A stretch of DNA of 64,000 nt from DASPOF01 sp035626155 (GCA_035626155.1 DASPOF010000070.1:1-64000); one strand, 5' to 3'; positions 9,141 to 17,319 are shown, counted from the stretch's first letter. The notes: generated by a model not told the origin, from the sequence alone. Program-made: numbers and translations.

Positions 9141-9210
9141 GCGTGCCCGAGCGGTCACCCTGCGCGCCTGAAAAGGGTCTCGCGCCCGGCGCGTCTGAGC
9201 GGTTACTCTG
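9141..9210 (+). repeat. Two 22-base direct repeats differing only by transitions
   Basis: Copies at 9141-9162 and 9189-9210 lie between the MoxR and VWA genes. They match at 17 of 22 positions and all five differences are C/T changes. No coding frame or hairpin explains them. The rest of the 140-base gap is G-rich and holds nothing else I recognise. Confidence 0.5.
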
Positions 9211-9273
9211 AGGATTAGCAGAGGGGGGCGGCGCAGGCGGGGCAGGGGGCGGCGAGGCGGCGGCGACTAGCAG

Positions 9274-10686
9274 ATGGAAGAAAAGCTGATCGAATTCGCG
9301 AATCTGCTCCGCGAGAACGGCGTGCGCGTCTCGCTCGCGGAGACCCTCGATGCGTTCAGCGCATCGGAGGTGACCGGGCTCGCGGAGCGCGATGCGTTCC
9401 GCTCTGCGCTGCGGGCGACGATGGTCAAGCGCGCAAGCGAGCTGCCGCTCTTCGAGGAGCTGTTCGACGTCTATTTCTCGGGCCTCGGCGAAATCATCAA
9501 GCAGGCGAGCAAGGCGGTTCAGGATGCGCTCTCGATGTCGGACAAGGAATTCCAGGAGTTCCTCGACGAGGTCGAAGAGATGCTCAAGAAGGAGGGCAAG
9601 AATCTCTCCGAACTCGCGCGCCAGCTTTTGGCGGACAATTCGGGCGAACTCGAGAGGCGAATCCGCCAGGCATCGCGCGCGGTGAGGCTCTCGGGCATCG
9701 AGCGCACCATCGAGGAGAACTACTTTGCGCGCGCCCTGGCCCGGGCGCTCGGGCTCGACCGGATCGAGCGCGAAATAAAGGAACTGCGCGAGCAGCTCGA
9801 GAAGATGGGGCTTGGCCCCGCGATGAAGGCGCGGATGGAGGAGTACCTCGAGCGCAGGCTCAAGGCGCTGGAGGACATCATCCGCCGCTACGTCCGCATG
9901 GAACGCGAGAAGCGCAACCTGCGCGCCCGCGAAGACCAGCGGATGAACCAGATCGGCGAGAGAAGCTTCTACTACTTAAGCGAGGAAGAGCTGCGCAAGA
10001 TGTACGAGGCGGTGCAGAAGCTCGCGCAGCGCTTGAAGAATGCGATCACCGTGCGGCGAAAGCGCGCCAAGCGCGGCCGCTTCGACATCAAGCGCACGCT
10101 CCGCCACAACCTCGATTGCGGCGGCGTCCCCTTCAAGCTCCGCTTCGAACGCCGCAAGAAAGAGAAGCCGCAGGTGGTGATCCTCTGCGACGTCTCCGAC
10201 TCGGTGCGAAACGCATCGCGCTTCATGCTCCAGTTCGTCTACTCGCTCCAGGACCTTTACTCGCGCGTGCGCAGCTTCATCTTCGTCTCCGACATCGGCG
10301 AGGTGACCGAGCATTTCCGCACCAACGACGTGAAGAACGCGCTCGACGTCGCGCTCAAGGGCGACGTGATCAACGTCTACGCCCACTCCAACTTCGGCCA
10401 CGCCTTCCGCAGCTTCATCGCGGACCATCTCGGCTCGGTGAACAAGCGCACGACGGTCATCGTGCTCGGCGATGCGCGCAACAACTACAACCTCCCGCAC
10501 GACTGGTGCCTGCGCGAAATCCGACAGCGCGCGAAGAAAGTCATCTGGCTCAATCCGGAGGCCCGCAACACCTGGGGGTTCGGCGATAGCGAGATGGAGC
10601 GCTACGCCGCTCACTGCGACATGGTGGAAGAATGCCGCAATCTCAACCAGCTCTATCGCGTAGTCGACCGGCTGGTGGCCGGCTGA
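9274..10686 (+). CDS. VWA domain-containing protein (CoxE-like)
   Basis: A 470-residue cytosolic protein. The N-terminal two thirds are highly charged and helical (many Glu/Arg/Lys, for example E-F-L-D-E-V-E-E-M-L-K-K-E), probably coiled-coil. The C-terminal third, from about residue 300, is a von Willebrand A domain with the metal-ion site D-V-S-D-S (D-x-S-x-S) followed by F-I-F-V-S-D-I-G-E-V-T and a second metal loop near H-S-N-F-G-H. This is the layout of CoxE-type partners of MoxR ATPases, which help mature metalloenzymes. It follows the MoxR gene by 140 bases in the same orientation. Client unknown. Confidence 0.85.
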   Translation: MEEKLIEFANLLRENGVRVSLAETLDAFSASEVTGLAERDAFRSALRATMVKRASELPLFEELFDVYFSGLGEIIKQASKAVQDALSMSDKEFQEFLDEVEEMLKKEGKNLSELARQLLADNSGELERRIRQASRAVRLSGIERTIEENYFARALARALGLDRIEREIKELREQLEKMGLGPAMKARMEEYLERRLKALEDIIRRYVRMEREKRNLRAREDQRMNQIGERSFYYLSEEELRKMYEAVQKLAQRLKNAITVRRKRAKRGRFDIKRTLRHNLDCGGVPFKLRFERRKKEKPQVVILCDVSDSVRNASRFMLQFVYSLQDLYSRVRSFIFVSDIGEVTEHFRTNDVKNALDVALKGDVINVYAHSNFGHAFRSFIADHLGSVNKRTTVIVLGDARNNYNLPHDWCLREIRQRAKKVIWLNPEARNTWGFGDSEMERYAAHCDMVEECRNLNQLYRVVDRLVAG

Positions 10687-10826
10687 AAACCTGGCTTCGG
10701 GCCGCCCGCCGACTGCTTCAGTTGACCACAGAGCGCGTTTGGGCCAAGATTAAATCAAGAGGCAGTAAGCGCAGCGCGAAATTCGATCGCGCCGCCCGGG
10801 AGAGGCAGCCTCCAGCGAGCACTTAT

Positions 10827-11360
10827 ATGGCCGGTCAAAGGGAAGATTTCATTCTCATGATGGTGGGCGGAATTGCGCTCGACCCCTCGACCAAGATGCC
10901 CATCGTGGTGCTGCAGGACCCCGACAACAAGCTCAATCTGCCGATCTGGGTCGGTCCGCTGGAGGCGACCGCGATTGCGACCGAGCGCGAGGGTATCAAG
11001 TCGCCGCGTCCGATGACGCACGACCTGCTGCGCAACCTGCTCGCGGAACTCGGCGCAACCGTCGAGGCGGCTGAGATCACCGCGCTTCGCGAAAGCACCT
11101 ACTACGCACGCATCATGCTCAAGACGCGCGAGGGCAGGGCGCTCGAGCTGGACTCGCGCCCGAGCGATGCGATCGCGATTGCGCTGCGCACCAAGTCGCC
11201 AATTTACGTGGCGAAGAAGGTGCTCGAGGATTCCAGCGAGCTGCGCGAAACCGAAGCCGAGCCCGGCGCAACCGACCAGAACCTGGCCGGCGTGTCGCGC
11301 GACAAGTGGGCGGAAATCCTGGAGCGGATGTCGCCCGACGATTTCAAGTACAAGATGTGA
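10827..11360 (+). CDS. Bifunctional nuclease domain protein (BFN/DUF151 family)
   Basis: A 177-residue protein starting at the ATG in M-A-G-Q-R-E-D-F; the frame is open further upstream, but family members begin close to this point. It contains the DUF151 core: M-x-V-x-G-I-A-L-D followed by P-I-V-V-L-Q-D-P, the invariant L-P-I-W-V-G, E-A-x-A-I-A, M-T-H-D-L-L, then S-R-P-S-D-A-I-A-I-A-L-R. Plant and bacterial relatives have been described as having RNase and DNase activity. About 45 extra residues follow the domain. It lies 140 bases after the VWA gene and may belong to the same transcript. Confidence 0.85.
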   Translation: MAGQREDFILMMVGGIALDPSTKMPIVVLQDPDNKLNLPIWVGPLEATAIATEREGIKSPRPMTHDLLRNLLAELGATVEAAEITALRESTYYARIMLKTREGRALELDSRPSDAIAIALRTKSPIYVAKKVLEDSSELRETEAEPGATDQNLAGVSRDKWAEILERMSPDDFKYKM

Positions 11361-11425
11361 GCGCGCTCGACGCTCCCCCGTTGCCGACACACGACTGACG
11401 GGCGGCGATGCCCTGAGATGGCGCG

Positions 11426-12160
11426 ATGCCGCCGACCCATTACAAGATTAAGCGCAAAGAGCTGAAGCAGCCCGACGAGTTCGTGACCTTCGTCGGGAGC
11501 GTGCGCGATTTCCTGGCCGACAACTGGCGCCAGTTGCTCATCTCGGCGGGCATCGTGCTCGCCGGGTGCCTCATCGTAATCGCGACCTTCGCCTACGAGC
11601 GCAGCCGCGACCGCGCCGCAGGCGAACGGTTCTCAAACGCGCTCGCCGCGCTCAATTCCAGGCAATACAAGGCGGCCGAGGAGCAATTCCTGAAGCTCGC
11701 CGCCGATGAGCCCAACCGCAGGGTGGGGCGGCTTGCGCGCTTCTACGCGGGGACCGCATACCTCGCGCTGAACGAGTTGCCCCACGCGCGCGACTCCTTC
11801 ATCGCGTTTATCGCAAACGAGCACGATCCCGCCTTCAACAGTCTCGCGCGGCTCGATCTCGGCGTCGTGTACGAGCGGATGGGGGATCTCGACAAGGCGA
11901 TCGGCGCCTACAAGCAGGCCGCGATGGCGGGCGGACTGGAGCAGCCCGATGCGGAACTCGGCGCGGCCCGCGTCCTTGCCAAACAGGGCCACCCCGATGC
12001 CGCAATCGCGGCCTACCGCGAGTTCCTGATTGCTCATCCGTACGCGCGCGAGCGCGATGAGGTCACGGAGTCGCTCGCGATGCTCGGTGCGTCGCCGCTG
12101 GAGGCGTCCGAGGCGCCCAAGCCGGCCGCATCAGCGCAGCCATCCCCCGCCGCGCACTGA
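11426..12160 (+). CDS. Single-pass membrane protein with TPR repeats (YfgM/TPR_21-like)
   Basis: A 244-residue protein. A basic N-terminus (K-I-K-R-K-E-L-K) is followed by one membrane helix at about residues 36-54, then a periplasmic tetratricopeptide region of three to four helix pairs (A-L-N-S-R-Q-Y-K-A-A-E-E-Q-F near residue 75; L-D-L-G-V-V-Y-E-R-M-G-D-L-D-K-A-I near residue 140; A-A-I-A-A-Y-R-E-F near residue 190), ending in a Pro/Ala-rich tail. The N-in, C-out topology with a TPR region matches YfgM, an ancillary partner of the Sec translocon/PpiD chaperone. That role is inference. Confidence 0.75.
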   Translation: MPPTHYKIKRKELKQPDEFVTFVGSVRDFLADNWRQLLISAGIVLAGCLIVIATFAYERSRDRAAGERFSNALAALNSRQYKAAEEQFLKLAADEPNRRVGRLARFYAGTAYLALNELPHARDSFIAFIANEHDPAFNSLARLDLGVVYERMGDLDKAIGAYKQAAMAGGLEQPDAELGAARVLAKQGHPDAAIAAYREFLIAHPYARERDEVTESLAMLGASPLEASEAPKPAASAQPSPAAH

Positions 12161-12214
12161 CCGGGCCTCTCTTTTCCTCCTTCATTTTTCGATATGGGGA
12201 TTTCTCCAAAACTT

Positions 12215-12242
12215 CCTCCCCCATTTTTTGATATGGGGGAGG
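12215..12242 (+). repeat. REP-like hairpin: 10-bp perfect stem, 8-base loop
   Basis: CCTCCCCCAT (12215-12224) pairs perfectly with 12233-12242 around the loop TTTTTGAT. A shorter degenerate copy of the same TTTTCGATATG core sits at 12184-12200. It lies between two convergent genes, so it may also slow transcription, but no T-run follows on either strand. Confidence 0.7.
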
Positions 12243-12363
12243 ACAGAGGAGGGGGTGCCCGCTCCGCTCCGCGCTTAGCCTCAGAAGAATCTGAAATGTC
12301 GCGCAGGCAAAGCGCCCGCGCATCGACCGCGGGCACGGCGGCCCGCGCCACTATTTTTTTTCT

Positions 12364-12399
12364 TTCCCTTCCCCCGCGTTCAGTTGCGGGGGAAGGGAA
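12364..12399 (+). repeat. REP-like hairpin: 14-bp perfect stem, 8-base loop
   Basis: Positions 12364-12377 pair with 12386-12399 around an 8-base loop. The T-run at about 12353-12360 precedes the stem on the + strand and becomes an A-run after it on the - strand, so it does not form a canonical terminator for the thioredoxin-like gene that ends at 12418. Confidence 0.7.
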
Positions 12400-12417
12400 G
12401 GAAGGGGGTCCGCTCCG

Positions 12418-13356
12418 CTACTTCGATGCGTGCCCGCTGGACGCGAGTTCCGATCCGATCACGAAGTCGAACACGCGACCCTCGGGAAGACCGACCACCG
12501 GGATGCCGTTGATGAAGAACGTCGGAGTCTGCATCACGTGGACCGCGTTGGCATCCGCCATGTCCTGGCTCACCCGATCGGCGGCGCTGCTGCCGTTCAT
12601 GCACGCATCGAAGAGCTTCTGATCGAGCGAGAGCTTGCGCGCCTCGGCGTCGGCCTGCTGCTGCACGTTCGCCTGCGTGATGGTCGGCTGATTGGTGTAG
12701 AAGAACCGCGCGAAGTCCCAGAAGAGCGCTGGATTCTGGACCCGCGCGCATTCCGCCGCCGTCGCCGCGGGCCACGCCCACTGATGGCCGGGAAGCGGAT
12801 AGTTCTTGAAGATGAGCTTCACCTTGCCCTTGTAGGTCGTATTGACGAGCGTCTCGACCGCGCCGAAGGCATGCGCGCAGAACGGACATTCGAAGTCGGC
12901 GAACTCGATCAGCGTGACCGGCGCATCGGCGGGGCCGAGCACGGGGCGATCGTCGAGATGCAGCGGCTTGAGGTCAGCGCGTCCCCATGCCTCCTGGTTC
13001 AGGTCGAAATACTGCCCGACGATCACCTTGGTCTGATCCTGGTCGCTGAACAGCGTCACGCTGGCGGGTATTCCCCTGGGATTCGTGACGGTGAGAGTAC
13101 GCATGAAGATTCCCGGCAGCGGCGTCGGGGTCATGGGTCCGAGGCTCATCTGCTCGAGCGTCGCTATTCGGAACCGCTTTTGCAGGTAGGCCTTCACCTC
13201 GTCGTCGCGCGATGCGGGGCTGGCGGAGGCCGCCGGCGTCGCCTCGCTCGACTGCGCGGATGCGCGCGGAGGCGGGATGAGCGCCGAGAGCGCAAGTCCG
13301 GTCGTGAGCACGAGCAGTCCCAATCGCAGAGCCGAGCGTCTATGCCGATTAACCAT
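12418..13356 (-). CDS. Exported DsbA-like thioredoxin-fold oxidoreductase
   Basis: A 312-residue exported protein. The N-terminus is a signal peptide (R-H-R-R-S-A-L-R then a hydrophobic run), mature from about residue 35 (A-S-A-Q). Residues 50-130 form an extra N-terminal domain as in BdbD/DsbG-like proteins. The thioredoxin fold follows with the active site F-E-C-P-F-C (C157, C160) and a cis-proline loop near T-P-T-F-F-I-N-G near the C-terminus. It should oxidise or isomerise disulfides of secreted proteins; the cysteine-rich thaumatin-like protein in this window would be one such client. I chose the ATG at 13356: a TATCAT hexamer lies eight bases upstream, and the in-frame TTG at 13365 overlaps that hexamer. 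Confidence 0.85.
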   Translation of the reverse strand: MVNRHRRSALRLGLLVLTTGLALSALIPPPRASAQSSEATPAASASPASRDDEVKAYLQKRFRIATLEQMSLGPMTPTPLPGIFMRTLTVTNPRGIPASVTLFSDQDQTKVIVGQYFDLNQEAWGRADLKPLHLDDRPVLGPADAPVTLIEFADFECPFCAHAFGAVETLVNTTYKGKVKLIFKNYPLPGHQWAWPAATAAECARVQNPALFWDFARFFYTNQPTITQANVQQQADAEARKLSLDQKLFDACMNGSSAADRVSQDMADANAVHVMQTPTFFINGIPVVGLPEGRVFDFVIGSELASSGHASK

Positions 13357-13364
13357 AGCCCTCA

Positions 13365-13370
13365 ATGATA
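13365..13370 (-). promoter_or_regulatory. Candidate -10 element for the DsbA-like gene
   Basis: TATCAT (5 of 6 to TATAAT) ends eight bases before the ATG at 13356. This distance would place transcription start within one or two bases of the start codon, giving a nearly leaderless mRNA. No clear -35 is seen. Confidence 0.35.
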
Positions 13371-13424
13371 CGGGCCGCCGGGGCGATCTTCCAGAGAAGG
13401 GTAGCGCGCCATTGGCGCCGTCCG

Positions 13425-13458
13425 TTCCCTCTCCCGTTTTTCGATACGGGAGAGGGAA
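13425..13458 (+). repeat. REP-like hairpin: 13-bp perfect stem, 8-base loop
   Basis: TTCCCTCTCCCGT (13425-13437) pairs with 13446-13458 around TTTTCGAT, followed by A-GGGTGAGGG. The loop matches the hairpin core at 12.2 kb and the GGGTGAGGG tail recurs at 17.2 kb, so these belong to one dispersed family. It lies in the 448-base gap 13357-13804, which otherwise holds only the palindromic element at 13685-13778. Confidence 0.7.
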
Positions 13459-13684
13459 AGGGTGAGGGTGTCTGCCGCCTCGCCGCGGGCCGCCGGCGCA
13501 CCCATTCTAAGGCTGGGCCCGCGATTTCGACTCGCCCACAATTCAGTTCGCATAAGAGATATTATGTAAACTAGCTGGTAAAGCCTCGGCGGTTGCGCTA
13601 GGATCGCGCTCCAGACTCCTGGCGCACGGGCGGCCCGGTCGCGGAAGTGGTGCCAAGCCGCGATGGATGCGCGGCCTTCTGTGG

Positions 13685-13778
13685 TGTCATTCCCGCGCGT
13701 GCCTGGCGCGCGAGGAATCCCGGATCCGGGATTCTCTGCGCCGGAAAATCACCGGCGCGAGAATGACAGGTGGTGGGC
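13685..13778. mobile_element. 94-bp MITE-like palindromic element with three internal hairpins
   Basis: The ends TGTCATTC (13685-13692) and GAATGACA (13771-13778) are perfect inverted repeats. Inside are three further inverted repeats: a CGCGCG stem around 13694-13712, a perfect 20-base palindrome at 13715-13734 (GAATCCCGG and its complement) and a GCGCCGG/CCGGCGC stem at about 13738-13758. It has no coding frame. Short elements with TGTCATTCCCGCG ends are common non-autonomous repeats in proteobacterial genomes; mobility is inferred from shape only. Confidence 0.6.
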
Positions 13779-13804
13779 GCCGCGCCCCTTAGAGGTACCC
13801 AATC

Positions 13805-14566
13805 ATGCTTGAGTCCTATGGCGACGAGAGCGGGACCGACGATCGCTCCTCTTTTGCTTCTTTCGGCGGATATCTGGCCGAGCAAGGGCAATGGAAGACT
13901 TTCTCCTCCGAGTGGCGAAGGGTCCTTCGGGAATTGAGACTACGTGAGCTATCGCCCGGGCTCGAGGACGACTTCCGCACGGGCAATTTCTATGCGCTCG
14001 CCAAGAAGGCAACGTGGTCGAAGGCTCGCAAAGATGAATGCGTGATTCGCCTGGCCCAGACGATCAAGAAACGCACACTAACCGGGTTTGCGGCGTTGGT
14101 CTCGACGCGCAATTACAATTGCGCGTTCAGTGAGCCTATCCGGAAACGGCGCCTGAAGGATCGCTATTATCTACTGTTTGAGCAGGCGCTCATGATGCAG
14201 TGGCGGCTGCTCTACTACGGCGGTTTTGCCGGGCGCGTGCCCGCGGCTTTTTTCTTCGATGAGAAGAAGGGATTCGAAAGTCGCGCCCTTAGAATCTTTG
14301 ACGGGCTACAAAGGAGCTTCGATAAGAAACAGCTCATGGTAAGCAGAAAATTCGTCTCCAGCGCTGCCGTTGCGCCCATTCAGGCGGCCGACTTCATCGC
14401 GTTTGAGCTCCGACATTACGGCTTACAGGGTGGCCATCTCTCCCCCAGCGTCACCACGGCCATGGACGCCCTCAAGAGAGACCTAATGGTGCATGAATTC
14501 AAACCGGCCGAACTCGCCACAATCTCGAAGCGACTAGAAGAGAGAGCGGTCGAGAAACGGGCGTAG
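13805..14566 (+). CDS. DUF3800 domain-containing protein
   Basis: A 253-residue cytosolic protein that begins 26 bases after the 94-bp palindromic element. The N-terminal Y-G-D-E-S-G-T, then F-A-S-F-G-G-Y, matches the D-E-S-G opening of DUF3800 proteins, and later acidic positions (F-F-F-D-E-K-K-G-F near residue 155; Q-A-A-D-F-I-A-F-E-L near residue 200) fit the predicted RNase H-like/nuclease-like metal site of that family. DUF3800 genes are frequent in mobile and defence-related regions, and here the gene stands alone among repeats. Activity is untested; the family call is by motif. Confidence 0.7.
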   Translation: MLESYGDESGTDDRSSFASFGGYLAEQGQWKTFSSEWRRVLRELRLRELSPGLEDDFRTGNFYALAKKATWSKARKDECVIRLAQTIKKRTLTGFAALVSTRNYNCAFSEPIRKRRLKDRYYLLFEQALMMQWRLLYYGGFAGRVPAAFFFDEKKGFESRALRIFDGLQRSFDKKQLMVSRKFVSSAAVAPIQAADFIAFELRHYGLQGGHLSPSVTTAMDALKRDLMVHEFKPAELATISKRLEERAVEKRA

Positions 14567-14725
14567 CTCCTGGTCTCCTCCCGATCCTAGCTAGCCACTG
14601 CACCAGCACTCCCGATCACTTCGTGTTGCCACCAGTCCGAATCGCGCTCTCGCCACGACGAGCTTGAGTGGCGCGATCCCCGGCGGTATATGTCGAGCGA
14701 GAGGCGCATCTGAGGAGGAATGTCG

Positions 14726-14881
14726 ATGCGCGAAACTGCATACTGGTCGATCAGCGCGCTCGCTGGCATCGGGGCCATCGTCGAGTATACCCGCGGAGAA
14801 TATGCCCTCGTCACGGCGATTGCCGGGGCGCTTATTTTCGCACTGACCATTGCACCGGCTACGCGGCGCAATCTGCGCTGA
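14726..14881 (+). CDS. Small membrane protein of 51 residues, unknown function
   Basis: This short frame begins at the ATG at 14726 with a perfect AGGAGG at 14713-14718, seven bases upstream, one of the best ribosome-binding sites in the window. An alternative ATG at 14720 is too close to that site. The product starts M-R-E-T-A-Y-W, has two hydrophobic stretches (about residues 7-19 and 27-44) separated by E-Y-T-R-G-E, and ends R-R-N-L-R. It looks like a two-helix inner-membrane hairpin. I recognise no family. Confidence 0.55.
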   Translation: MRETAYWSISALAGIGAIVEYTRGEYALVTAIAGALIFALTIAPATRRNLR

Positions 14882-14916
14882 CGGCGTCGGACAAAGAAGA
14901 GCACCCCCTCTTTTAT

Positions 14917-15178
14917 TCTCCCCCGGAAAAGACCGGGGGAGAGAGTAAAAAAAAATATTCTCCGCCGGGAAAGACCGGGGGAGAGCTCGACCCCGGCCGG
15001 CTCCGGCGACTGTTCGGGCTTCAACCTGCCGATACGTGCGCGGCGACCCTCGCTCTCCCGCGATCTGTTCCGACCCAGGGTTAATCGGCCTGCCGCGCAC
15101 AAGTTCATCCCCATCCTGAACGGATGAATCAGAGATACAAGGGTAAAAAAAATTCTCCGCCGGAAAAGACCGAGGGAG
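14917..15178 (+). repeat. Three related hairpins with AAAAGA/GAAAGA loops
   Basis: Copies at 14917-14942 (10-bp perfect stem), 14960-14983 (one mismatch) and 15155-15178 (two mismatches) share the form CTCCxCCGG-loop-CCGxGGGAG. The loop is A/G-AAAGA, and A- or T-runs flank the copies. Stem decay increases along the array. They fill most of the 352-base gap 14882-15233, where I see no other feature. Confidence 0.7.
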
Positions 15179-15233
15179 AGAATAAAGAAAGGCGCGGCCG
15201 GCGCACCTCGACCGCGACCTTCTCTGCATCCTG

Positions 15234-15875
15234 CTATTCGCGGCGGGGGCGCGGCGCATCGGGAGCGCTTTTCGGCGGCTCCGCTGACGCGCCCAACTGA
15301 CGGAGCAGGCGGCGCGCGGGGAAGCTCCCCGGATCGAGCTTGAGCGCGGCTTGCGCATACTCCAGCGCCGCGGACTGCCGATCGATGCGCGATGCGGCCC
15401 GCGCCATCGCCGCCAGCAGCTCGGCGCTGTCGCCGCCGAATTCGCGCGCCCGCGTGAGCGCATCGAGGGCGGCCTCGTGATGGTTCTGCTCGGCGAGCGC
15501 CTGCCCGAGGCCCGCCAGCGCCTGCGCGTTCAGCGGGTCGATCTCGATCGCCTCGCGGTATAGCGCGATCGCGTTTCGCCGTGCGCCCTTCCCGTGCAAG
15601 TCTCGCGCCGCGGCGGCCAGCCGCGCACCCTCCTGCGGCCATCCGCGCGCCTCGACATCGACCTCTATCTGCTCCGCTGAGAAAACCGCCTTGAGGATTT
15701 TGATCTGCGCGCCGAGGTACTCCCCGATGCGCTCCAGGATCTCATCGCCCTGCGACTCGGGCGCGCGCAGGAACGCGCTTCCCACGGAATCGCCGATATG
15801 GTCGTCGCGCCGGATGATGAGCGAGCGGCGTCGTCGATTCGATGGGGGGCGTCTGCCGTCCTCAGACTCGCTCAT
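15234..15875 (-). CDS. TPR-repeat protein
   Basis: A 213-residue cytosolic protein. The first 75 residues are basic then acidic and of no recognised fold. From about residue 85 there are three to four tetratricopeptide motifs: A-I-A-L-Y-R-E-A-I-E-I-D-P-L-N, A-L-A-G-L-G-Q-A-L-A-E, A-A-L-E-Y-A-Q-A-A-L-K-L-D-P-G. The C-terminus is Pro/Arg rich. Its start lies inside the last 14 bases of the dGTPase-like gene, so translation is probably coupled and the two may work together as protein partner and enzyme. No catalytic motif is seen. Confidence 0.7.
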   Translation of the reverse strand: MSESEDGRRPPSNRRRRSLIIRRDDHIGDSVGSAFLRAPESQGDEILERIGEYLGAQIKILKAVFSAEQIEVDVEARGWPQEGARLAAAARDLHGKGARRNAIALYREAIEIDPLNAQALAGLGQALAEQNHHEAALDALTRAREFGGDSAELLAAMARAASRIDRQSAALEYAQAALKLDPGSFPARRLLRQLGASAEPPKSAPDAPRPRRE

Positions 15876-17055
15876 CGGGGTCGAACAGTTTGCGATATTC
15901 GTCGAGTGCGAATCGATCGGTCATCCCGGCGATGTAATCCGCGACCACGCGCGGGATTGCCTCGCCGTCGCGCTCGGCGCGCGCAAGGATGTGTTCGGGC
16001 ATCTGGCGAGGCTCGGCCATGTAGGTCTCGAACAGGCGCGCGAGCACCCTGCCCGCTTTTTCCGTCATCCGGCTGACCCGGTAATGGCGATAGAGGCGCT
16101 CGCGCATGATCTCCTTGAGTTCCTCGACCTTCTCCGCCATGACCGGCGAGAACGATGCGAGCGCCCTGCCCGCCCGCCGGACGTCATCGACGCTCCCGAT
16201 GCCGGCCCGCTCGATTTCCGCGGCGATGTGCGTCATCAGATCGGTGGACATCGCATCGATCATCCTGATGACGGTCTGGTAGCGCTCCACGCGGCCCACC
16301 CCCGCCGGGTCTGCCTCGCGCGCCCCCGCAGCCGCATCGCGATACAGCGCCGAGCCGTTCAGATTCTCGACCGTCAGCATCTGCGCCTTCAGCCCGTCGT
16401 CCACATCGTGGGCGAGGTATGCGATCTCATCGGCGAGATCGACGATCTGCGCCTCGAGGCACGGAAATGCCGAGAGGTCGAACTCGCGCGCCGCCGGGCG
16501 CTCCCTGAAATCGGAGTGCTTGATGATTCCCTCGCGGACCTCGAAGCTCAGGTTGAGCCCGCGAAAGCGCGGGTAGCGGACTTCGATCCAGTCCACGGTG
16601 CGGAGGCTCTGCGCGTTGTGGTCGAAGCCGCCGTGCGGCTGCATCAGGCTGTTCAGCATGATTTCGCCGGCATGCCCGAACGGCGTATGGCCGAGATCGT
16701 GCGCGAGCGCGACCGCCTCGGCGAGTTCCTCATTGAGGCCGAGCGCGCGCGCCACCGTGCGCGCGATCTGCGCCGCTTCGAGCGTGTGCGTAAGCCGGGT
16801 GCGGTAGTAATCGCCCTCGTGATTAACGAAGACCTGGGTTTTGTATTCGAGGCGGCGGAAGGCTGCCGAGTGGATAATCCGGTCGCGATCGCGCTGGAAG
16901 ACGGTGCGAATCGGATGGTCGGGTTCCGCGATGCGCCGGCCGCGGCTCAACCGCGAGAGCATCGCGTACGGCGCCAGCGTGCGCGCCTCGATTTCCTCCA
17001 ACTCCTGCCGTGTCCGCAGCATAGATTCGCGGGGATTGGCGACCGTTGCAGTCAT
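15862..17055 (-). CDS. dgt: dGTPase-like HD-domain triphosphohydrolase
   Basis: A 397-residue enzyme of the deoxyguanosine-triphosphate triphosphohydrolase-like family (dNTP to deoxynucleoside plus triphosphate). The HD metal site is complete: R-T-R-L-T-H-T-L-E near residue 85 gives the first His, A-L-A-H-D-L-G-H-T-P-F-G-H-A-G gives the H-D pair, and the final Asp sits in D-L-A-D-E-I-A-Y. F-R-R-L-E-Y-K-T-Q-V-F and R-D-R-I-I-H-S are the usual N-terminal signatures. Length is that of the shorter, non-E. coli subgroup. The TPR gene overlaps its 3' end by 14 bases. Confidence 0.9.
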   Translation of the reverse strand: MTATVANPRESMLRTRQELEEIEARTLAPYAMLSRLSRGRRIAEPDHPIRTVFQRDRDRIIHSAAFRRLEYKTQVFVNHEGDYYRTRLTHTLEAAQIARTVARALGLNEELAEAVALAHDLGHTPFGHAGEIMLNSLMQPHGGFDHNAQSLRTVDWIEVRYPRFRGLNLSFEVREGIIKHSDFRERPAAREFDLSAFPCLEAQIVDLADEIAYLAHDVDDGLKAQMLTVENLNGSALYRDAAAGAREADPAGVGRVERYQTVIRMIDAMSTDLMTHIAAEIERAGIGSVDDVRRAGRALASFSPVMAEKVEELKEIMRERLYRHYRVSRMTEKAGRVLARLFETYMAEPRQMPEHILARAERDGEAIPRVVADYIAGMTDRFALDEYRKLFDPDERV

Positions 17056-17162
17056 CGCGATGCTACCACGGCTCGGCGGCGCTCCGAAGCGCCCAGGCGG
17101 GGATCGATCAACAGCAACGGACGGGTTTCATTTGCCGTCGGTTGGAGAGGCGGCATTCTGAG

Positions 17163-17200
17163 CCCTCTCCCTGTAGCTGGGAGAGGGTATGGGTGAGGGA
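17163..17200 (+). repeat. REP-like hairpin with GGGTGAGGG tail
   Basis: CCCTCTCCC (17163-17171) pairs with GGGAGAGGG (17179-17187) around a 7-base loop, followed by TATGGGTGAGGG. The same tail occurs after the hairpin at 13.4 kb. It lies in the 343-base gap 17056-17398 upstream of the dgt-like gene. Confidence 0.7.
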
Positions 17201-17319
17201 CCGCTTCGTGGCGCGGATGTCTGGTGCGCCGCGAATCTGTGACCGGACAACTGCGCAGGCAATACTTTAATCGCGCGCTCGAAATGATGAGCGCGCTGCG
17301 CAAGGTCCCTCTCCTTTAT

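Noticed and set aside
12353..12399. Strong hairpin next to a T-run, possible terminator for the DsbA-like gene
   Set aside because: For the - strand transcript the run after the stem is A, not U; for the + strand the T-run precedes the stem.
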